Source: Actinomycetes bacterium
GTDB lineage: Bacteria > Actinomycetota > Coriobacteriia > Anaerosomatales > JAGXFU01
Direction: 5' to 3'
Length of the DNA: 64,000 bases
Assembly (NCBI GenBank): GCA_024637115.1
Contig: JAGXFU010000017.1
Location: forward strand, 62,001-126,000
Under the pieces are notes generated by a model. It ran no database searches, was not told the origin of the DNA, and saw only the letters and a list, made by a program, of their open reading frames with translations. Shown here one piece after another: positions 42,435 through 50,528 of the stretch (its first letter is position 1; each line of letters opens with the position of its first letter). Made by a program: the position numbers and the translations under genes.

Positions 42435-44599
42435 GACTGACCACCTCCCTGGGCCCTGGAGATCGCAGCGATCGCATGCTCGGCCGCAGTCCTGAGTTCG
42501 CGCACGCGCCCTGCGCGCACGAGCGCCCGCTTACCGGCAACCTCCTCAAGAGTCGGCAGTGCATCGCGACTGCCCAGGCGTCCAAGCGCCTCGATGGCCT
42601 CGACTCGTGGGCCGGTTTCGCGATTGCCTCGTCCCTCCCCGCTCGCCACCTGACTCAGCGCCGTAACCGCGCTGAGCTCCTGCGAAGCACCGATATAGCG
42701 CGCTGCAAGCTGCACATTCTGCGCGTCTGAATCGTCGAGCGCGGCGATCAACATTTCAGCGGCGAGCCGGTCGCGGACGCCGGCGAGTGCTCGGATCGTC
42801 TCGCGACGCACCCGGGCGTCACTGTGACGAAGGGTTCTGCTGAGATAGCCGAGGATCTCGGGTTGCTTGGTCTTGCCAAGGATCGCGACAACGTTTCGAG
42901 CAAAGAACCACCTCGGGTCCCCCACGTGTGAGCCCAGCTCATCGATCAGCCCGCTCGACATCAGGGAGATGATGTCCACGAGTGCTTTGCGCGCTGTCAT
43001 GTCCTGTTCATCGGCAAGCACATCGAGGAGTGGCTCGAGGGCAGCGGTACCGAGAGCCTCGAGGAATCGGCTGCATGCCTTGTGCTCCGTGGAACCTTCG
43101 GGATACACGCGCATCGCCTTGGTGATCACAGCGAGCTGACGCGCTCCCGAGAGTTTCACGATGGCTTGGGTGATGCGATCCTTACGGTCTTGAGGCAGAT
43201 CCGGGTTGCGCGCCGCATCGCCGAGAGCCTCGGCAACATCCGCCGCGACATCGTAGTCTCCGCGCTCGATCGTGATTTCAAGCGTATCTTCGAGCAGAGA
43301 CATTATCGAACCGAAGCTCATGCCCCCTGCATCGACATTCACCAGCGTGACCAGTGAGCGCACGACATCGCCGTCGCTGATACCGCGGCGCGACTCCTCC
43401 TGGAGCGCAAGAAAGTCCGGATCGCCATCGAAACGACGGGCAACCGAGCCCGGCGCAAGATTCACGAGTTGCATGATCGAGTCGACCGGCTGCTCCTCGG
43501 TTGATGCCTGCTCGGGTGTGTCTCGAACCTCAAGGCGCGAGGGTGAGACCATCTCAAGAACATCACCAACGCTCTCCTCGGCAAGTCCGGCGGCTCGCAT
43601 GGCAGCACCCGCAGCGTTGAGAACCGTATCTCGCTCAGCGAGAGAGATCAGCGCGAGATTGCGTATGGCTCGCGCGAGACCATCGATGGAAACCTGATCT
43701 GCATCGCTACCCTCAACGAGCCAGTGACAGACGTCATCGATATCCATGTGTCGGACGATCGACGCGATATTCTCGTCGGAGCGGGCCTCGGGCAGTAGTC
43801 GCTCTGTGAGGAGGGAACGTCGCAGAACCGAATCCAGATCGCCGATCGCTTTCGAGATCGAATTGAAGAGATCGGCGCGCTGGGCCGGATCGGCCGCATT
43901 CGATACTGCCCGGGCAAGATCACCGATCTTGAGTTGGCGAAGTGCCTCCGCCGGGTCGATACCGCGTCCTGAGAGCGTCTCGCGCAAGTAACCGACGATC
44001 GCGTTGCTGTCCTGTGCGATGCGAACCAGCAAGCGCTGATCTCGAGGTCGCCCGCCCAGGGCGGCCGCTATGATCTCATCGATACGCTGCGGTGTTGGCG
44101 GCCACTGTTCTTCTGATTCAGAGTCTTCATCAAGGAGGTCGGCGTCAACGATGCGCGCGGCGGCCTCTTTGACCGTGATAGAGTCGACGCCCAGATCCCA
44201 CAGCCGATTCGCGAACCCACCGGAGCTGGCGAGAGCGCTCAACGGCTGACTGAGAATCCCCAGGAATGCCGTGATGTGCTTGGCCGATACCCCGGCATGG
44301 AATCGCATCTCTGAGAGCCCGCGATTATAGAACTCCCTGGCAAAGGCTTCGAATGCCGGTTGGGCTTCGTACACGGTGACTCCGTCGTACTGAAGTCCGT
44401 CCTTCTGAACGGAGAAGCGAACATCAGCACGGTCCTGAAGGATCGCTGAGAGTATCTTGACCGCTTCCTCGGCGTTCTCTATGGGAATGCTGCTCGCAGG
44501 CGGATAGAGCACCACCGCCTTGAGCGTCACTACCAACTGCTTCACGAACCGCTCGATGACGGCCGGCACCCTGGGTGGTTCGCTCAAGCCCGCAGCCAC
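42431..44599 (-). CDS. HEAT-repeat protein with KLYP-type N-terminal domain (locus A)
   Basis: A 722-residue soluble protein. Residues 1 to about 150 match the N-terminal domain of its partner HD-GYP protein (VVLYPPASSIPIENAEE, RFSVQKDGLQYDGVTV, LSEMRFHAGVSAKHI). The rest is alpha-helical with HEAT-like repeats, clearest from about 500 onward (ALEPLLDVLADEQDMTARKA, FFARNVVAILGKTKQPEILG, DARVRRETIRALAGV). Its last 40 residues resemble those of the locus B protein. GTG 44599 is the start, with GGAGG four bases before it. First in a two-gene operon with the HD-GYP gene. No catalytic motif seen. Confidence 0.8.
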   Translation of the reverse strand: MAAGLSEPPRVPAVIERFVKQLVVTLKAVVLYPPASSIPIENAEEAVKILSAILQDRADVRFSVQKDGLQYDGVTVYEAQPAFEAFAREFYNRGLSEMRFHAGVSAKHITAFLGILSQPLSALASSGGFANRLWDLGVDSITVKEAAARIVDADLLDEDSESEEQWPPTPQRIDEIIAAALGGRPRDQRLLVRIAQDSNAIVGYLRETLSGRGIDPAEALRQLKIGDLARAVSNAADPAQRADLFNSISKAIGDLDSVLRRSLLTERLLPEARSDENIASIVRHMDIDDVCHWLVEGSDADQVSIDGLARAIRNLALISLAERDTVLNAAGAAMRAAGLAEESVGDVLEMVSPSRLEVRDTPEQASTEEQPVDSIMQLVNLAPGSVARRFDGDPDFLALQEESRRGISDGDVVRSLVTLVNVDAGGMSFGSIMSLLEDTLEITIERGDYDVAADVAEALGDAARNPDLPQDRKDRITQAIVKLSGARQLAVITKAMRVYPEGSTEHKACSRFLEALGTAALEPLLDVLADEQDMTARKALVDIISLMSSGLIDELGSHVGDPRWFFARNVVAILGKTKQPEILGYLSRTLRHSDARVRRETIRALAGVRDRLAAEMLIAALDDSDAQNVQLAARYIGASQELSAVTALSQVASGEGRGNRETGPRVEAIEALGRLGSRDALPTLEEVAGKRALVRAGRVRELRTAAEHAIAAISRAQGGGQS

Positions 44600-44709
44600 G
44601 GCTCCTCCATCTCATGGGCGACGGTTCCCAACTGCTCCATTATAGGGTTAGCGTCTGTTGCGTGCGGCATATAGATACATCTGCCGTGCTGGGTGCTATC
44701 ATCGCGCAC

Positions 44710-45402
44710 ATGCCGAACACGCCAGATACTCGAATAGTCCTCTCCTCCGCCTCCCCACGGCGTAGACGTCTGCTCGACTGGCTCAGTCTCGACTTCGAGA
44801 CCACAAGCGTTGACACGGCCGAGGAACTCGACACTCCGCTCGCAGCGGACCCGCAAGCACTCGCCACATCACTCGCGCGGGAGAAAATACTTGCGACACG
44901 TGCCTTGAGTGAGTTCGACGGCGCCATGGTTCTCACCTTCGATACGATCGTGGTTCTCGACGGAAATGTGCTTGGAAAGCCTGTCGATCTCCCCGATGCC
45001 TGGAGAATGCTCCGCGCCCTGTCCGGTCGGACGCATCAGGTGGTTACCGGCTGCTCGATCATGTGCCCCGAGTCAGAACAGCCGCAATCATTCGCCGTTA
45101 CCACTGACGTACGCATGCTGACGCTCTCGGACTGCCAGATCGAGGCATGGATGAGCGCGGGTGAGTTCATGGGGTGTGCCGGCGCCTACAACATCGAGGG
45201 CCAGGTCGCCGAGGTAACACCTGAGGACTGCTACCAGAATGTTGCGGGCATGCCACTCTGCCATCTGTATGCGGCACTGCAGGGCACACTTCCCGGTGTC
45301 TTGCGCCCGAGATGCCTGTCTGATGAGCCCCGCTCACCGATCCCCGCCTGCAATGCGGCACTAGGACGCACCTGCGCGCTTGGCTCCCGGATCGTGACCT
45401 AA
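44710..45402 (+). CDS. maf: Maf-family nucleotide pyrophosphatase
   Basis: A 230-residue Maf/YhdE protein, a house-cleaning pyrophosphatase for dTTP, UTP or modified nucleotides. The family's N-terminal motif is VLSSASPRRRRLLDWL, the Asp/Thr active-site strand is VLTFDTIVVLDG, and GKPVDLPDAWRML and GAYNIEGQ follow in order. ATG 44710 is used; no Shine-Dalgarno is visible near it. Its stop overlaps that of the convergent methyltransferase gene by 4 bases. Confidence 0.92.
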   Translation: MPNTPDTRIVLSSASPRRRRLLDWLSLDFETTSVDTAEELDTPLAADPQALATSLAREKILATRALSEFDGAMVLTFDTIVVLDGNVLGKPVDLPDAWRMLRALSGRTHQVVTGCSIMCPESEQPQSFAVTTDVRMLTLSDCQIEAWMSAGEFMGCAGAYNIEGQVAEVTPEDCYQNVAGMPLCHLYAALQGTLPGVLRPRCLSDEPRSPIPACNAALGRTCALGSRIVT

Positions 45403-46223
45403 GCCTTCCGCGCCACCACGATCACAGACTCATCGGTCGACGGGTCAAGCACGCGCCCACTGTGGTCGCCGAGGAGTTCGATGTCCTCGAAGCCGGCGTC
45501 TTGAAGCGCGGAAACGAGCAGATCGTGTGGCAGCGCCGTATGCGAAGAGCGGCGACTATCCAGCGTCCACTCTCCCTCCGGATCCCGGGAGAGTGTCACG
45601 AAGTCGAAGTCAAGACTGGCGCCATCCTTGGGATAGTCGATCACCCTCAGGAACACGCGCAGGCCATCCTGAGTCTCACGCACCTTGGGCGCAATCGCCT
45701 GGGTGCGTTGCTTCATGAGACGTGCGTGATTCAGCAAGTGCAGGACGAGAACCCCACGTGGTCGTAGTACGGTGGCGAAGTCCGCAAGTGTGGTGCGCAG
45801 ATTGTCGCCCTCACCCACATGCGGCAGCGCATTACCCGTGCAGACGAGAGCATCTGCCGGCCCGAGACCGAGGCGGGCAAGATCCCCAAAACCGGCTTGC
45901 GTGAGGGTGACGCTGCCGCCACCGTCTTCGACTTCTCCGGCCAGATTGGAGAGATTCTCCCGTGCCTCGGCCAGCATTGACTCCGATGGGTCGACTGCAT
46001 CTACCTCAAGGCCCCATGAGGCAAAGAGAATCGCATGTCTGGCGCTCCCCGCGCCAACATCGATCACCGAGTGGACGCCGGCCGACTCGAACAGGCTCCT
46101 AAAGAACGGGCCCTCCCGGTTGAGCCGCTTGTCCCAGTCAACGAAGTCCCCATATGGAACCGCGGAGGTCTGCTGCGCGCCGTCTCCAGCGTCAAACGCG
46201 TTGTTCTGCACGTCATTGACCAT
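45399..46223 (-). CDS. Class I SAM-dependent methyltransferase
   Basis: A 274-residue Rossmann-fold methyltransferase. The SAM-binding motif I is VIDVGAGSARHAILFASWG, followed by the acidic strand end VDAVDPSESML and ADALVCTGNALPHV. The substrate domain gives no hint of a target. It lies 11 bp downstream of the amidohydrolase gene in the leftward operon that begins at the CNNM gene. Confidence 0.88.
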   Translation of the reverse strand: MVNDVQNNAFDAGDGAQQTSAVPYGDFVDWDKRLNREGPFFRSLFESAGVHSVIDVGAGSARHAILFASWGLEVDAVDPSESMLAEARENLSNLAGEVEDGGGSVTLTQAGFGDLARLGLGPADALVCTGNALPHVGEGDNLRTTLADFATVLRPRGVLVLHLLNHARLMKQRTQAIAPKVRETQDGLRVFLRVIDYPKDGASLDFDFVTLSRDPEGEWTLDSRRSSHTALPHDLLVSALQDAGFEDIELLGDHSGRVLDPSTDESVIVVARKA

Positions 46224-46234
46224 TCGGCGCCTTT

Positions 46235-47158
46235 CTAGTCGTCAAGCCCAAAGATGCGCACGGCATTGCCGCGCAATATGAGGTCCCGATCGTCATCCGG
46301 TATCCCCATCTCTTCGAGCGTACCTCGCTGCTGGTATGCGATCCACGTACGGTAGGGCTTGATGGTGCTCGCATCGGTACCAAAGAGAATGCGCTCGGGG
46401 CCGATGGACACAAGACAGCGCTCAAACGCCTGTGCAAGCGTCATAGGGTAGGCCATGTAGTCCATCCAGTTGTTCGTGCCGCTGGTATCCACGCATACGT
46501 TCTTGCACTGGTAGGCCAGTTTCAAAACACTGTCGAGGTACCCTGCTCCAAAGTGGGCGATCACAAACGAGATATCCGGATAGTCGCGTGCCACCGGGGA
46601 GAGATCGATGGGGTCGGCGTAGCGCATATCGACACCCGTATCAACGCTCACCCCATAGTGCAGGATGAAGCTCACGCCAAGTTCGGCGGCCTTGTCAAAG
46701 AAGGGGCGACACGCCGGGTCAGACACGCTGTACGCGCGGTTGACGGGAAGCAGCTTCACTCCCTTGAAACCCGCTTTGATCTCGCGCTCAAGCAGCTCGG
46801 GTGCCTCCGGCGCACGTGGATCCAGATTGCAGAGCGCATGCACGTGCCCGTTGGCGGCCCGGATGAAGTCACGCATGTACTGTGAATCGGGAACCACCGA
46901 CACAACGAGCGCTTTGGTCACGCCGCCCGCTTTGATGCGGTCTACGTACCACGGAGCAATCTCCTCTGCGGACAGTTCGGGCAGACTGTCGCCCCAACGA
47001 CCGAACTTCCGCTCCTTGAGGGCCTGCTCAAAACGCACGTTCTCGCCCGGATGCGCCTCGACATACTCGAGAAGCATGGGTAGCGAGAACAAGTGGCAGT
47101 GGGCGTCGATCAACTCACCCGGCCTTGTGGCAGGCGCTGGAGCGAGTTGGGAAATCAC
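46235..47158 (-). CDS. Amidohydrolase (amidohydrolase_2 family)
   Basis: A 307-residue metal-dependent hydrolase with a TIM-barrel. Metal ligands are in LIDAHCHLF near the N-terminus, FILHYGVSVDTG and FVIAHFGAG, and the catalytic Asp in ILFGTDASTIKPY. The family decarboxylates or hydrolyses aromatic and cyclic substrates. GTG 47158 overlaps the PspC gene stop by 4 bases, so it is translationally tied to a membrane-stress gene though it looks metabolic. Confidence 0.88.
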   Translation of the reverse strand: MISQLAPAPATRPGELIDAHCHLFSLPMLLEYVEAHPGENVRFEQALKERKFGRWGDSLPELSAEEIAPWYVDRIKAGGVTKALVVSVVPDSQYMRDFIRAANGHVHALCNLDPRAPEAPELLEREIKAGFKGVKLLPVNRAYSVSDPACRPFFDKAAELGVSFILHYGVSVDTGVDMRYADPIDLSPVARDYPDISFVIAHFGAGYLDSVLKLAYQCKNVCVDTSGTNNWMDYMAYPMTLAQAFERCLVSIGPERILFGTDASTIKPYRTWIAYQQRGTLEEMGIPDDDRDLILRGNAVRIFGLDD

Positions 47159-47622
47159 TGTATCTCGCCGCCCTGTGCAGGAGATGCAGGCTCAACCGGC
47201 ACGACCACCGAAGCTATGAGATAGGTCACGATAACGGGCCATGCGTCGGTGAACAGCGCGATCGCCACAACGCCGAGGCGTGGGATCGTGGAATCCACGC
47301 CAAAGTAGTTGGCAAGCCCGCCTACTACCCCGGAGATCATCTTGTCGCCCTGACTTCTGTAGAGTCGATCGCTCTTGCTTGGAACACGAAACTCCACGCC
47401 GCCTTTGGATGCGAACACGATCAGCAGAATGCCTGCAACCAGCGCGGCGATGGGAAGAAACCACTGACGCACGGCGCCGAACGCACTGCCGAACGGCTGG
47501 AGGATCCGGTAGAACCCAACCGCATCGCCAAAACTACTGAGGCCAAAGAGGATGAGGACCGCGCCAACGGCAATCAGCGCAGCTTGTCCGCCCTGGTTCT
47601 TGGGTGCCTGGTTCTCGCTCAC
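47155..47622 (-). CDS. PspC-domain membrane protein
   Basis: A 155-residue protein. Two spans occupy about 17-38 and 55-75, and the PspC domain is at about 88-140: RLYRSQGDKMISGVVGGLAN, YFGVDSTIPRLGVVAIALF. GTG 47622 is chosen since GAGGAGG lies six bases upstream. PspC domains sense or report envelope stress. It follows the LiaF-like gene by 38 bp. Confidence 0.88.
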   Translation of the reverse strand: MSENQAPKNQGGQAALIAVGAVLILFGLSSFGDAVGFYRILQPFGSAFGAVRQWFLPIAALVAGILLIVFASKGGVEFRVPSKSDRLYRSQGDKMISGVVGGLANYFGVDSTIPRLGVVAIALFTDAWPVIVTYLIASVVVPVEPASPAQGGEIQ

Positions 47623-47660
47623 GTATATCCTCCTCACGCGGACAGCGTCCGCACGTCAAA

Positions 47661-48569
47661 TCAGTACTGCTCGATATCGACAACGCCCATGCCGGTCTCG
47701 ATCACAATGAGATAGCGAGTGCGTGCAGTTGCGTACCCTTCGCTCTCCCACACACGCTCACCCGACATGCGGTCCCACTCAGCGGGAACATGCGTCGCGC
47801 CCATTCCGTAGTCCGCCTCAACCCGAACAGCGGCACCCTCCGGCACGCGTATGCTCACATCGGCGAGTCCGGTCTCGACTCGAACAGGAACATCACGGGC
47901 ATCCGGATTCCCGAGCTCTAGGTTGAGTAAGGCAATCCCTGATTGCACAGTCAGCGCGGAGAGACGCAATTCGGCCAGTTCGAGATTGGCCTCGGTCGCC
48001 CCTACATCGACAACGAGGTCCCATGAGGGCTGACGGCCGAGTTCCACGGTCGTATACATGTTGTTGGACAGCAGAAAGACCGGGGTCCCGGACTCTGTCG
48101 CCAATTCGAGTTCAGCGCGGTCCCCGACTCGGTCGTCGGTGAGTGTTGGAGCACCAAAAGGAACCTGTCCCGAAGCCACAAGGAGCGTCCGTCCGTCGGT
48201 GACATCGATCGATGCCGCCGGAATCGCGATTCGCGCCGAGGCCTCGTCGACATTCGCGCCGCCTTCGGCTCGCACGGCGAACTCCTCGGACCCTGTCCAG
48301 TTCACTGTCCAGGCGAGGTTCCCCGTCGGACCGAGGAGCGCCACGTAGAGAACGCCTCCGAGGATCACGAGGCTCGATAGCACACGAACGACATTCAGCC
48401 GGGCACCTTTGCCAAGCAGATCAAGGCCGATCGCAATGAGCAGCAATGGCCAGAGGGAGAAGAGCGTGAGCCACACCCTCCAGGACAATTCGCCCATGGA
48501 GCTGGCAATGACCATGACGCCTATCACGACTGTGGTGAATCCTTCAATGACGCGCTTGAGTCGCAGCAT
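47661..48569 (-). CDS. LiaF-like / toast-rack envelope stress protein
   Basis: A 302-residue membrane protein. The first 85 residues hold the LiaF-TM-type spans (FTTVVIGVMVIASSMGELSW and WPLLLIAIGLDLLGKG). The C-terminal half is a beta-rich domain (TGLADVSIRVPEGAAVRVEA) like the LiaF/toast-rack fold. LiaF-type proteins restrain envelope-stress two-component systems, but no such pair is adjacent. Its ATG shares one base with the upstream stop (TGATG). Confidence 0.8.
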   Translation of the reverse strand: MLRLKRVIEGFTTVVIGVMVIASSMGELSWRVWLTLFSLWPLLLIAIGLDLLGKGARLNVVRVLSSLVILGGVLYVALLGPTGNLAWTVNWTGSEEFAVRAEGGANVDEASARIAIPAASIDVTDGRTLLVASGQVPFGAPTLTDDRVGDRAELELATESGTPVFLLSNNMYTTVELGRQPSWDLVVDVGATEANLELAELRLSALTVQSGIALLNLELGNPDARDVPVRVETGLADVSIRVPEGAAVRVEADYGMGATHVPAEWDRMSGERVWESEGYATARTRYLIVIETGMGVVDIEQY

Positions 48570-49102
48570 CACGCATCACCGCCCTTGGTCACCATGGTGT
48601 GAACGCCGCTGGCAACGATCAGGAGTCCCAGCATCGTGGCGGGCCAGAAGCCCCACAGGTTGAGGTCGGGATACACGAGATCGGCAAGAAGGGCCATGCC
48701 GAAAACGATGAGAATCACACCGAACCACACGACGCCCGTGCGAACGCCCTCGGTGACCACAGTACCGTAGGGCGCTGTCGGGGCAGTGGGTGCCGGCGCT
48801 GCCGGCGGCGTGGGTGTCACGGATGGAGTCGGCGCTACCGGAGGCGTGGACGCTTGAGCCGCATCCGATGTCTGCCCATCCCCTGCGACACTCTGTGTGG
48901 CAGGCTCAAGAGGGGGTTCTTCGGGCACTACGACCCAGAGCACGATGTAGGCGATAACGACTGCGAAGTTGCCTATGACCGCGAGTACGACAGCGAGCAT
49001 ACGGACGATGCTCGGATCCATCTCGAAGTAGTCGGCGATTCCCGCACATACACCACCGAGCATCTGATCGCTGCGGCTTCGATAGAGTTTACGCTCCGTC
49101 AT
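48569..49102 (-). CDS. PspC-domain protein with proline-rich linker
   Basis: A 177-residue protein starting MTERKLYRSRSDQMLGGVCA, the PspC signature, with GIADYFEMDPSIVRMLAVVL and a span at about 34-58. A proline/threonine/alanine linker (about 60-110) leads to a LiaI-like two-span end (GVVWFGVILIVFGMALLADL). ATG 49102 lies inside the end of the CNNM gene, a 14-base overlap. Part of a PspC-LiaF-PspC block. Confidence 0.88.
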   Translation of the reverse strand: MTERKLYRSRSDQMLGGVCAGIADYFEMDPSIVRMLAVVLAVIGNFAVVIAYIVLWVVVPEEPPLEPATQSVAGDGQTSDAAQASTPPVAPTPSVTPTPPAAPAPTAPTAPYGTVVTEGVRTGVVWFGVILIVFGMALLADLVYPDLNLWGFWPATMLGLLIVASGVHTMVTKGGDA

Positions 49103-50420
49103 CTTCGGGTGAGCCCCCTTCACCGTTGTCCACGTCGGTCAATCTCACGCGCAAGCGAACAATGCGGCGGCGGCGCACCGCCTGGACCATGAACTCAGCT
49201 CCCGCCACATTGACCGTCTCGCCAGCTACAGGTATGTGCCCGAGTCGCACGAGCATCCAGCCTGCTATCGTCTCATATTCATCGGACTCCTCGACCGGGA
49301 ATCCGATCTCGATCGCGTCCTCCACGGGCAGGCGGCCGTCCAAAACCCATTCGCGCTCGCCCACCTCAGTGGCGAAACGCCGATCGCGGTCGAACTCATC
49401 GGTGACCTCACCAATGATCTCTTCAACGATATCTTCGATCGTTACCAGCCCCGCCGTGCCGCCGTACTCATCGACAACGACCGCGAGATGGTTGCGTCGC
49501 GTCTGCATATCGGAGAGCAGAGAGAGGATGCCCTTCGTTTCCGGCACGAATGACGGAGGTCGCATGTAGCCGGTGACAGAGTCGCCGAGATCCCCGGCAG
49601 CGGCCGGACCAACAAGGTCCTTGAGCAGCAGAACGCCAACGATCTTGTCAGGGTCCTCTGAATACACCGGCAACCGCGAGAATCCCGACGTACGAAATGT
49701 GCGCAAGGCCTGATCTGCAGTTGCCGAAGCCTCTACCAGCACCATATCCACGCGCGGCACCATGATCTCGCGAACCAGTGTGTCCCCGAGCTTGAATATC
49801 TCGTGGATCATGCGCTTCTCTTCATCGAGCAACGATCCTTGCTCGGTCACGAGCAGCTTGATTTCTTCCTCGGACACGCCTGGACGCCCCTGTCCGGGTA
49901 TCACTCCGAGCAACCGCGCCACAAGATCGGTCGACTTCGACAGAAACCAGACGAGCGGCGACACGAGCGCCGCAAGCACTGAGATCGGACGCGCAACGGC
50001 GGTCGCAACTCGCTCCGCGCGCTGTAGTCCCAAACGCTTGGGAGCAAGCTCGCCGAACACGAGCGTGAAATACGCGATGATCACGGTCACGAGAACGACC
50101 GATAGTCCGCTCGCAATGCTTGCGATCCATGCAGATCCCAGCGATTCGAGCCACACGGCAAGCGGTTCGGCAAGCGCTACAGCAGCGGCAGCCGAGGCCA
50201 TGAAGCCCACGAGCGTGATGCCGATCTGGATGGCAGCGAGCAGACGCGAGGGGTCCTCGGTCAGCCGAAGTGCGGCCTGCGCACCCTTAGATCCCCCCTC
50301 GGCAGCATGCTTGAGCGCAGCATTACGCGCGCTGATGAGTGCGATCTCGGCAGCGGCGAAGTAGCCATTGAGCAGGATAAGTGCCCCGATGAGCAGAAGC
50401 TCAGTGATGTATCGTTCCAT
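49089..50420 (-). CDS. CNNM / CBS / CorC-HlyC family transporter-like protein
   Basis: A 443-residue protein of the haemolysin-C/CorC family. Residues 1 to about 185 are a CNNM (DUF21) membrane domain with four spans (LIGALILLNGYFAAAEIALI). A CBS pair follows at about 205-335 (VREIMVPRVDMVLVEASATA, NHLAVVVDEYGGTAGLVTIE), then a C-terminal CorC/HlyC domain (about 355-430). Family members are linked to Mg2+ and Co2+ efflux. Start ATG 50420; it is divergent from the HEAT gene of locus B and heads the leftward operon to the methyltransferase. Confidence 0.93.
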   Translation of the reverse strand: MERYITELLLIGALILLNGYFAAAEIALISARNAALKHAAEGGSKGAQAALRLTEDPSRLLAAIQIGITLVGFMASAAAAVALAEPLAVWLESLGSAWIASIASGLSVVLVTVIIAYFTLVFGELAPKRLGLQRAERVATAVARPISVLAALVSPLVWFLSKSTDLVARLLGVIPGQGRPGVSEEEIKLLVTEQGSLLDEEKRMIHEIFKLGDTLVREIMVPRVDMVLVEASATADQALRTFRTSGFSRLPVYSEDPDKIVGVLLLKDLVGPAAAGDLGDSVTGYMRPPSFVPETKGILSLLSDMQTRRNHLAVVVDEYGGTAGLVTIEDIVEEIIGEVTDEFDRDRRFATEVGEREWVLDGRLPVEDAIEIGFPVEESDEYETIAGWMLVRLGHIPVAGETVNVAGAEFMVQAVRRRRIVRLRVRLTDVDNGEGGSPEDDGA

Positions 50421-50528
50421 AATGCCTAGATTACCAGGACACTGGCAGTTGAAGCAGTAGCGCTTGCATGCCGATAAATGGAAGACTAGGGGCATGAGGC
50501 GACCGACACCGACGCGCGAGGGTACGAC

